A DNA stretch of 64,000 nt from Humulus lupulus (lineage: Eukaryota > Streptophyta > Magnoliopsida > Rosales > Cannabaceae). Below are positions 55,896 through 64,000 of this stretch, in pieces (position 1 is the stretch's first letter; each line of letters starts with the position of its first letter). Location of the stretch: assembly GCF_963169125.1 (NCBI RefSeq), contig NC_084795.1, positions 191,988,214 through 192,052,213 of the forward strand. Reading direction: 5' to 3'. Made by a program: the position numbers and the translations under genes. The notes beneath the pieces are model-generated. The model did no database searches and was not told the origin of the DNA. It was given only the letters and a program-made list of their open reading frames with translations.

Positions 55896-58134
55896 TGTAA
55901 CGCCCTACTTCCTTAGAGTCATTACCAAGTGTGTTTAAAACCGTGCTTTCAACTCGCTAATCGAGGTTTTAGGTCAAATCGTGTAACTAAGCCATAATTA
56001 AAAGAAAAACATTAGAGAAAGTAGTTTTTTATAGCAAATCATAAAAGTTTACACCTAGGATCCCAAAACATAGTTTAGAAAATGTTTACAACACAAAACT
56101 GATCAAAGTCGTCTAAACGAAAAAATCTAAGTTCATTTACAAGCATCTCCCAAAACATCCCTAGCTGTAGCAGCCAAGCTAGCCGGACATGTACACGCCG
56201 CCTCACGCCAGCTGTACTCATGGTTGGTTGATCTTCTCTTTACCCTTACCTGCACCACAGAGCATCTGTGAGCCGAGGCCCAGCAAGAAAACCCATAACA
56301 GATAACATATGCTATACACAAGTCAGACATATAATCAGGCCACCAATGGCTAAACACATACGGCCTAGCCGTCCTAGGCGTTTACCAAGCCCTGGGTTCG
56401 CGGACCACGCCGTAAGGATATCCCAGGTATCCTGTTAGGGACTCGCCCTGGCAGCTCGCACCCCACGTGCTCAATGTCGCTCTTGGCCTCTTGCCGTTCT
56501 CGGCCTTGCACTCATCGTGCTTAATGTCGTTCCTGGCCCCACGCCGCTCTCCGTCTACACCGTTCCCGGCCCTCGCCGATCACACAAATAATATCAAACA
56601 TGATATAGCAACAAGCACAAAATTCAAGCATAGACAGATAAAGAGCTATGCTCTGCAATTCTAACATATAGGGCTCGGCCCTGCATATCATTTCCATTAA
56701 ACACATTGGGCTCGGCCCTGCATATCATTTCCATTAAACACATTGGGCTCAACCCTGCACACAAGCTCTATGGAAACAGGGGTTTTCTTACCTGAGTTCC
56801 GAGCTTCCTAAGCACCAATGCCCCGAGCACAGTCCGCTAACGTGAGCCTCGCCAGAAACCTAGACACAATACATTAACAATATCCGTCCATCAAATTCTA
56901 ACCCAATAAATAACCTCAAACCATAACCCTAACCTCCGGAACCTTGAATCCTATCAATCTAGGTGATAAAATTCATCCCGAGCCTTACCCTTTGAGTTCC
57001 CAAGTCTAAAATATCATTAAAATCCAAACTGACACTAAGGGTCGCGGCCCCACCCACTAGAGCCGCGGCTAGCCTCAAAACAAAGGCTAGCTCTTCACTG
57101 AACCCCACACGGGCCGCGGCGCGCCCAGCAAGCGCCGCGGCGCGCTTGAGTTTCTCGGCCTCCCATGGCCGCGCACGCACGCGGGCCGCGGCGCTACACA
57201 GCGAACCCAGATTTTCTCTTCAGTTTTCCATCATTTCTTCAAGCCAATTTCCACCAAAACTAAGCTAATAATCCCAGGTAATAACACCATCACTCCAGCT
57301 CAATATCAACACCAAAACTCAACAGAAATCTTCCTCAAAACACAACTAAAGTACCCAAAAACAACCTAGTTTCTACTCACATGCAAAGCTTAGAAACACA
57401 ACTGAAACTTAAGCATAACTTCCATGGAAAGCTTACCTTTTGCTGAGCTTAATTCCTGAGATGATCCTCAAATTCCCAAACTTCAAGTTCCTAAAGTATC
57501 CCAGTTGAAATCCCTTCAATTCCTAGGCAATTTCTTTAAGTTTCCTCTTGAGTTTTGTCTTAGAGAGGGAGAGAGATAAGCACAAGCTAACTTCAGTTAA
57601 AAGAGAATGTGGGTCGGTTCCTCATGTTTCTAAACAGTTCCTTTCTCTCTTTTTTTCTGTTTTATATAACTTAAGTCTAAAGGTTACCTCAAGGCTCGGG
57701 GTACCAAAACGTCCCCGAGGGCAAAAATGGTAAATTCCCCAAATATTCCCGCCTAGACATTCTATCCTCAAATATATCTCCAAATATTTATTTCTATGTC
57801 CCGATAATCCCATAACTCAACTAATACCCGAATTACCCCTCGACTCACCCTGAGTCCGAATCTCAACCCCGTTGTGGCTCTCCGGCTAACCGCTCCCCAG
57901 GACTGTCTCGGATCGTTCTGTCCAGACATATCACACATATACAACATATATCTCATTTATCACAGTTATGCCCCTAATATCCAGACGGGGCCCACATGCA
58001 CATTTAACTCAATTAAACATGCACCATAATCATATATACACATAAATTCACATATAAGCATATTAAACTACTTATTGCCCTCCAGGCACACTAATCAAGG
58101 CCCTAAGCCTGATTAGCAAATTCGGGTCGTTACA
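55896..58134 (-). mobile_element. Chromovirus 3' LTR H
   Basis: Reverse-oriented LTR of 2,239 bp from TGTAACGCCC to GGGTCGTTACA. It holds CTTACC sites near 56,788 and 57,434, a GC-rich patch (57,045-57,195) and a GA/CT microsatellite near 57,566-57,580. At 56,662-56,756 a short unit around GGGCTCGGCCCTGCATATCA is repeated. It is attached to its own PPT and pol end, so it is a 3' LTR rather than a solo LTR. Confidence 0.9.
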
Positions 58135-58169
58135 ACTATCCTCTCCTTACAGAAATTTCGTCCTCGAAA

Positions 58170-58345
58170 TTACCTGAACAACTCGGGGTACCGCTCCCTC
58201 ATCTCTGATTCAAGTTCCCACGTCGCCTCTTCAACCTTGCTGTTTCTCCACAGCACTTTCACTAAGGTGACGGTATTGCTCCTCAAGACCTTATCTTTTC
58301 GGTCAAGAATCTGAATCGGCTTCTCTTCATAGGACAAATCCTGAT
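58170..58345 (-). pseudogene. Chromovirus pol C-terminus (chromodomain end), truncated
   Basis: The minus strand encodes SYEEKPIQILDRKDKVLRSN, then VKVLWRNSKVEEATWELE and ends RERYPELFR with a stop. It is nearly the same as the end of the plus-strand pol at 35,340-35,516. A PPT-like purine tract (AAGGAGAGGATAG on the minus strand) lies between it and LTR H. It is cut off near 58,345, where AT-rich sequence of a different element starts. Confidence 0.88.
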
Positions 58346-58960
58346 CAAACATAATTATATGATAAGTAAAATATTTTTCTATGTATCAAACATAATTATT
58401 GTTTAATTATGTGTAATTAATTAATTAAGAATTAATTAATTATTTGATTTAACAAAAATATAATTAATTTTGAATTAATTTATTTTTGGGATTTTTGGAA
58501 TTTAAATAATAATAAAAATTGGGAAAAATCACATGCCATCACAGGCATGTGGTACATGTGTGGCACAGTGCACAGGCACTGTGCTACACGCATAAGAGAT
58601 GTACTGAGTCTCTTGATTCCACAATTTTAGTTATTTAAATATTAAATAAATAATGAGATATTTTAATATGATTAAAATATTATTATTTCAACAAAAATCT
58701 GATATCTGATCAGTTATTTTGAATTTGTTTAAAATAAAAAATATTTTAATATATTGGATATATTAAATATAGGATATCAGTTTTCACAGAACGTAACTTT
58801 TCAGGGATAGAAAAATATCTAGGAATCTCTCTTAGAGAAAGAGAACAGTGACAAAAAATAAAGTCATTGTTCTTCACAAAACCTAGGTCCAAACTTTATC
58901 AGATCTCATGTGTTGAGAACATTTGATAAATAGTTTATTGCCTATTATTTGTATAGCAAG
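58346..58960. mobile_element. Part of a copia-like LTR, left of solo LTR I
   Basis: AT-rich, no gene. Contains CAGATCTCATGTGTTGAGAACA near its right end, a motif also found in the copia-type LTRs at about 14,180-14,190 (minus) and 53,583. Its sequence continues after the solo LTR (61,285 on). Two adjacent hairpins lie at 58,531-58,587. Confidence 0.45.
58531..58587. repeat. Two adjacent hairpins
   Basis: ACATGCC-ATCACA-GGCATGT (58,531-58,550) and TGTGGCACAGTGC-ACAG-GCACTGTGCTACA (58,559-58,588). The second stem is 13 bp with one mismatch. Confidence 0.8.
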
Positions 58961-61279
58961 TGTAACGACCCCAAATTCGGTATTAAGGCTTAGGGCCTGG
59001 GATAGTGTGCCTGGAGGGCATAAAGGAATTCTATGTGTGTCTTTAATGAGTTTTATGCATGATTATGATTTAATGCACGTTATATGATTATGTGATTAAT
59101 TGTGATGCGTGACTATGTGAATTAGTATGCATGTAGACCTGATTGAGCATATTTGTAATTTGGCCATGTTGGGCATGACTATGTTGATACCTGTGATCTA
59201 TGACTCGAGACGATCCCAGAATGAGCGGGTTAGCGGAAAGTCAAAGCGGGAACCTGTACCAGGCTTGGGTTAAGCCTGGGGAGTTTTATTGAGAATCTGG
59301 GAATATATTTGATGATTAATCTGGTATTGGGTAGCGAGCGGGAATTATTAGGAACACTTGAGGAATTAGTGGGGATTTGGGTAATATGACTAAAATGCCC
59401 CTTTATGGACATAAAGGTTTAGAATTAGTAAGGGAGGGCATTTTGGTCATTAAGCTTGTAAGAGATAAAATAAATAAGGTCTTTATACTTAGTGGATTTT
59501 GTAGAGAAAACCATAGGCTGAAAAGAAAGAAAGAAGGAAGAGAGGAAAACTGAAGGGTTTGGCTTTGAAGATTCGGTTTGTGGCTCTCCCAACCTTTTCC
59601 CTTGATTTTTCTTGAGGTTAAGCTCAGTGGGAAGCTAGGGTTAGCTGAGCATCAAGGATCCTAAGCTAGGCTTGAGGATTGGCAAGGGATTAGCAAGATC
59701 AAATCTGAGATTTGAGGTAAGTTCTTGAGGTTTTCGGTTTTAGGGTTTTGCTGGTTTTGAACTGTGTTTTTGAGCTAAATGGATGGGGTTTTTGGGGAAA
59801 ACAGGTCAAGGTTGTGAAGGTGCAAGCCAAGGAGGTCTAGGGTTCAGTTCAAGGTCGAAATTCCACCCACGGTATGATTTCTAAGACCCTATCCTTGTTG
59901 TTTGAGTGATTTTCTGGTTTTTGGGTTCGTTGGGTTAGATTTTGAATTGTGGGTTGCTTGAGCTTGGGATTGAGTTCATGGGGTGCTTGGGATGAGTGTG
60001 TGGTGTGTGTAAGTTTGTTTTTGGGCTTGAGAAAGAGTTGGACAAGTTTGGGGTCGAAATGGGGGAAGAAAATCGCAAGATGCGATTTTTGGTTTTGGTC
60101 TGCTGCAACTAGCGCTACAGCGCTAGGCAGGGGGCGCTGTAGCGCTAGCCCTGTTCTGGTGAGGGTGGTTCTGCTTGTAGCGCTACAGCGCCCTCTTTTG
60201 AGCGCTGTAGCGCTGCACTGTTCACAGAGGGGATTTTTGGGCTTTTGTGAAGGGATTTTGACCTAGGGTTCGGGGCTTGATTCCGCCACTTAGTTTTGGG
60301 GATCTAGGACTTCCCGGGGGCTCGGGATTAGTCCCGAGGCTAGGTTTCGGACTTGAGGATTGGTGATGACTTTGACTTGTGGATTTTGCTTAGGTAAGCG
60401 CTAGGGCTCGGGTAAGATCGTGCTCAAGGAGTCAGGTTGATCAAGGCTACTGAATCTAAAGGTAAGAAAACCGTAACACCCGAGAGTAGGGCATGGCCCC
60501 ACTGTGTGATTGCAGGGCATGGCCCCAGATTGTATTATGTGCAAATGTTTAACCTTAAATGAATCATGATGTGTGTGAATGATTATTTCGAATGTACTAT
60601 ATGTGTGATTATGATGAAATGAACGGCAAGGGCCGAGTGCGGCGTAGGCCGGGTACGGCCGTGGGGCCGAAAGTAACACACAGCACATGGGATGCTTACA
60701 TTCAGGGTGGGACCCAAGGGATACATGAGTTATCCTCGCGGTGAGAACCGAAACCCCAGGCTTTGGTAAGGCCTCTGGGGCGGCATGGCCGTGCTTGTTT
60801 ATATTGGTGGTTTTCCTATTTTTCAGTGAATTATGCCAGCTATATAAATTGCATATGTTATGTATTATTTGGGTTTTCTTGCTGGACTTCGGCTTACGGG
60901 TGCTCCGTGTGGCAGGTAGAAGCAAGGAGTCAGTCAACCGGCCATGAGTATGGAGAGCGTGGGGGCGGCGCGTACATGTTCGGCCTGCCCGACTGCTTTG
61001 GTTGGGGGCATTTTGTATATGGCTGTATTAAATCATTCTTTTGATAACTGATCAAGTGTAAATCTATTTTTCAGTTGTAAATATTTTGTAAACCTCATTT
61101 TGGGATCCCAGATGTTTCACATTTAACGTTTTCAATGAAACTAATCATTTTCGAAGAGTACAGCCTTAAACTCTGATTTATTCACACTTTTGGTTTTAGA
61201 AACCACTTAGAGTCAGTCAAAAGCACGATTTTTATTTTAAACTCACTTAGTAACGGCTCTAAGGTAGTAGGGCGTTACA
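58961..61279 (+). mobile_element. Solo chromovirus LTR I with perfect TSD
   Basis: A complete 2,319-bp LTR (TGTAACGACCCC ... GGGCGTTACA) flanked by GCAAG at 58,956-58,960 and 61,280-61,284. No pol or PPT is attached on either side, so it is a solo LTR. Landmarks: GAGGTAAG (59,714), AAAGGTAAGAAAACC (60,459) and TACATGTTCGGCCTGCCC (60,972). Its GC patch (60,105-60,225) uses AGCGCT palindromes instead of the CCGCGG words of the other copies. Its closest relative in the window over the right third is LTR G. Confidence 0.93.
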
Positions 61280-61284
61280 GCAAG

Positions 61285-61529
61285 CCCACACTCGTTCTCT
61301 GTGTGCCTGAGAACATTTTGGAAGATCTTAGTGTGAGATCTTGACGATTTAGCCATACGAAAAGATAGCAGCAAGGAAGGACCTGAGGTAATTTTTTTGT
61401 TCATGTCCTTGATTCAATATATATATATGCATGTGAAGAAGTAGATCCAGAAATCTTATGGGATTAATCTAACAATTTGATTGTTGTTCCACTGCGTATA
61501 ATCTCTGATTTGATCAATAAAAACCAACA
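61285..61529. mobile_element. Copia-like LTR, right of solo LTR I
   Basis: Continues the element interrupted by LTR I. It ends AAAACCAACA at 61,529 after CCACTGCGTATAATCTC, similar to the CAGTATACGCAGTGG block (minus) at 14,026-14,040. Contains a (TA)n tract near 61,419. Confidence 0.4.
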
Positions 61530-61579
61530 AATGTGACGAAGCATCCATTCTCTATGATAGGAGAAAGGGCCAAAGAACC

Positions 61580-61999
61580 ACTAGGGTTCCTCGGCAACAG
61601 CCTCCGTCTCAGGCTCGTCGAGGCAATCCCTTACGCCCGAGGTAGAACAGGGCCGAGCAACTGCCCTGCAGCCCTAGACGCCTAGGGGATGAAGAGTCGC
61701 ATCCATCAAGCAGGGGGCAGCGTCCTTCTACCAACATGAGGAACTCAGAGACAGGCTCTACGTCCAGGGGCCCCCCACGGCATAACAATGCATGGGGGCC
61801 CACCGACCAGCGCAGGCATCCCCCTAACGCTCGGGAAATGCCAGCCCAAGGAGGCAACAAAGGGAATAGTCGGTCGTACCATAGCCAGCCATGATTCAGA
61901 GATGGCCACGACTACAATGAAGCTGACTCTGGCAGAGGAAATGTTGGTCGGAGGAACGAAGAGAGAGGTGGAGGCAGGAGCCCCCCACCTAGAGAAGAC
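61580..61999 (+). pseudogene. Fragment of a Tat-type gag linker, plus strand
   Basis: Translating the plus strand gives PRQQPPSQARRGNP, RAEQLPCSPRR, HNNAWGPTDQRRHPPNARE, RSYHSQP and DGHDYNEADSGRGN, which align in order with the Arg/Pro-rich gag linker of Tat-1 (32,130-32,600 on the minus strand). At least two stops are present. It ends abruptly where the Athila-like LTR begins. Confidence 0.75.
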
Positions 62000-63493
62000 T
62001 GATTAGTGCACAAAACTATCATTTTATTAGTCTTAAAAGTGTAAAATTAATTAAGTTTTAATTAATATTTTCATGGATTTATTGCCATATGTTTTATATT
62101 TGAAAATATTAATTTTGATTTAATTTGTGTTTAATTTTCAGGGAATAAAATGTATTTTTGACATAAACAAAAAGAAAGAAGAAAGAAAGAAATATAATTG
62201 AAAATAAATGATAATAAAGTCGTCTTTTTGAAGAAGAAATGAGCCCAAAATGGAGCCCAAACCCAAGCAATGGTTGCTCCCCCACACTGCCACTTGGCAG
62301 CCCACCATTCGGCTAGCCTGACGCCAGCCGAGCCGAGCCGAGCCGAGCCAAGCTTCTAGCCACCTGATGAGTCGCGCTGTCCAATCCGAGCCTGCCATCT
62401 GACGCGCTGCCATGTCTGACAGCTGCCACCTGACGCGCCTGCCATGCTCCCCACGTGCCCGACAACTCCACCTGACATGCTGCCACTTTCTGCCACACTC
62501 CACACCCGGGCCAACCATTGCACGCCACGTCGCCAGCTGCTCCCCACGCCCCAACAAAGAAGCTGCCACCATTCTGCCGAGCCAACCGGATCATGCCACG
62601 TGGCCAAGATGTCTCCCACGACTCAACACATTTTCTCCACTTCCATCAGTTTTTATGCCACTTTCCCACTATTTTGTACACGATTTTACATGTTTTTGAG
62701 TCCTATTTACACTATAAATAGAGAACCAAATGGAGTAAAAAATCATCAGATTGGGGAAGGAGAGTAAAGAGTATTGTTGGAGAGAAAAACACTTATTTTT
62801 CCTATTTTTCTTTTACATTTTTGTGAGTGAAAACAATGCCTATTTTAGGCTAAATTCTCTTGTGGAAAGGCTAGAGTGGATTTCATGTTTAACATTATAT
62901 TTTTAATATATTGATTCTTTATTTTGTTCTTCATTTCTATATATTTGTTACAATTAAATTTATTTTTTTCTAATTTTTATTCTAAATTTATTATTATCTT
63001 TTACATAAGTCTAGTCGTGCTCTTCTTATGTAATTTAGGTTTTTAATTTAATTTAGGATATTTGTTATATTATATGCTTTTTACTGCATTCTGCCATTGG
63101 TATTTTGTCGCTTCAAAGTATATAATATGATAGGTTTTTAAAATTAGAAGTTAGTATAATTTAATTAAAGAACATATTTTAAGGTGAGCTTTATTATATA
63201 TATTTTCTAACTATAATTAATAGTGTAGAATTATAGTTGAGTAGAATGAATCAATTTTATTAAAATATATATATGTTTGCTTGAATGAAACTTATGCCTT
63301 CCATATTTTCTTTCTGATTCTAATTCCTCAATTTTGTTTATTTAATGTTTATATTCTTGTTCAAAGTTACATCATTTTAAAGTTTATTATTTCTGATTTA
63401 CTCATCTTCCTTTTTACTTGTATTTTACCTCTCTGTGGATATGACATAGCCCGATTATTACTGCGACCGCTTAGGAGTTATTGGGCAATATCA
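62000..63493 (+). mobile_element. Athila-like 5' LTR
   Basis: Starts TGATTAGTGCACAAAAC and ends GGCAATATCA, followed after five bases by a tRNA-Asp-type PBS, so it is a 5' LTR. A plus-strand TATA box (TATAAATAG) is at 62,713-62,721. The GC-rich part upstream (62,280-62,640) has AGCCG repeats (62,326-62,350) and diverged units of CCACCTGACGCGCTGCCATG. Its open frames are repeat-driven and not genes. Confidence 0.85.
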
Positions 63494-63498
63494 ATTTT

Positions 63499-63516
63499 TG
63501 GCGCCGTTGCCGGGGA
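63499..63516 (+). other. tRNA-Asp primer-binding site
   Basis: TGGCGCCGTTGCCGGGGA, complementary to the 3' end of plant tRNA-Asp, the PBS type known for Athila-like elements. Confidence 0.88.
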
Positions 63517-64000
63517 GGTAATTCTACAATTAATGGTTTGCTTAGTAAATTAATTTTTTTTCTATATATATAAAAAAAAAGAAGTATAATTTTTAATTTC
63601 TCTTTTATTTTATTTTTCCTTAGTAGTTTTTTATTTATTTATTTTATTTATTCATTTCTTTTTTAAAATTTTATTTTTAGGTTTAGAATTTTATTTTCTA
63701 GATTTAGGTTTTTTCCAAAAAAAAAAGCCATAAAATTTTAAATCATAAAATTATAAAAAAAAAAATCAAACAAAGTATTGAGAACATTTGTGTAATTTTT
63801 TAAATTAGTAAAAACCAAACTTATTCTGTCTTAGAAAAATTGGTTCTTAAATAAGGTTTGTGTTAGCGTTACCCTGCAATCTTTTCTAAGAACTTCGGGG
63901 AGTTCTAGAAAAGCTCTTGGGCTAAAGTGGTACCTTGGCAGCCTTTCCAATTGGCCTGGGAACATTTTTGCTGTATACTTATTACATTATTACACATTTG
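63517..64000 (+). mobile_element. Leader of the Athila-like element, runs off the window
   Basis: Very T/A-rich untranslated sequence; no gag start is reached before the window ends. Confidence 0.6.

Noticed and set aside
62365..62400. CTGATGAGTC resembles a hammerhead ribozyme core
   Set aside because: No GAAA box or closing stems follow at the right distance.
62138..62767. Overlapping open frames on both strands near 62.1-62.8 kb
   Set aside because: Produced by GC-rich repeats within the Athila-like LTR; stop codons are rare there by composition alone.

Overview
This window looks like nuclear DNA of a flowering plant, most likely a dicot; the species cannot be named from the sequence. 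The evidence is wall-to-wall plant-type LTR retrotransposons (Ty3/gypsy Tat, Tekay-like chromovirus and Athila-like; Ty1/copia), a LINE fossil, plant TATA boxes and GT-AG introns. I found no ordinary host gene, tRNA, rRNA or CRISPR array. Almost every open frame belongs to a transposable element, and most are broken.

Layout. 0.5-6.5 kb: chromovirus LTRs, including a minus-strand solo LTR (3034-5235, TSD GGTGT) nested in a plus-strand 3' LTR. That 3' LTR abuts a minus-strand copia pseudogene at 6.5-9.9 kb. 10.9-13.7 kb: a possible unrelated long LTR with a 30-bp tandem array. 14.0-15.75 kb: a minus-strand copia LTR. 15.75-18.1 kb: AT-rich, unassigned. 18.1-22.0 kb: more chromovirus LTR fragments. 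22,039-33,686: Tat-1, a complete Ty3/gypsy element on the minus strand with 590-bp LTRs, TSD CGCTC, PBS and PPT; it splits an older chromovirus LTR. 33.78-37.76 kb: 3' half of a plus-strand chromovirus (RNase H tail, integrase, chromodomain region, 2.2-kb LTR), joined to Tat-2. 37,756-50,433: Tat-2, an older and much more decayed relative of Tat-1, minus strand. 50.4-52.1 kb: a copia 3' end with LTR and a LINE fossil. 52.1-55.9 kb: a copia-type LTR with a tRNA-Met-like PBS and a non-coding interior. 55.9-58.34 kb: a minus-strand chromovirus 3' end. 58.96-61.28 kb: a plus-strand solo LTR (TSD GCAAG). 61.5-62.0 kb: a Tat gag scrap. 62.0 kb to the end: an Athila-like LTR, its tRNA-Asp PBS and the start of its interior.

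The most interesting content is in the two Tat elements. Each carries, between the end of pol and the 3' LTR, a second gene on the opposite strand to gag-pol. In Tat-1 this gene reads as one intact frame through four coding exons joined by three GT-AG introns (23,474-26,101; 784 aa). It follows a TATA box and a probable leader intron. The protein has an N-terminal block resembling the plant 'putative gypsy type transposon' (Transposase_28) family and a C-terminal coiled coil. Tat-2 has the same layout with its own TATA box, but the gene has decayed. In Tat-1 the antisense gene is intact while gag-pol of the same copy carries several stops and a frameshift.

The nesting gives a relative order: the copia gene, the LINE fossil and the older chromovirus LTRs came first. 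The plus-strand chromovirus apparently inserted into a Tat-2 LTR. Tat-1 and the two solo-LTR chromoviruses came later. Tat-1 LTRs differ at about 14 of 590 positions by hand count; Tat-2 LTRs differ more.
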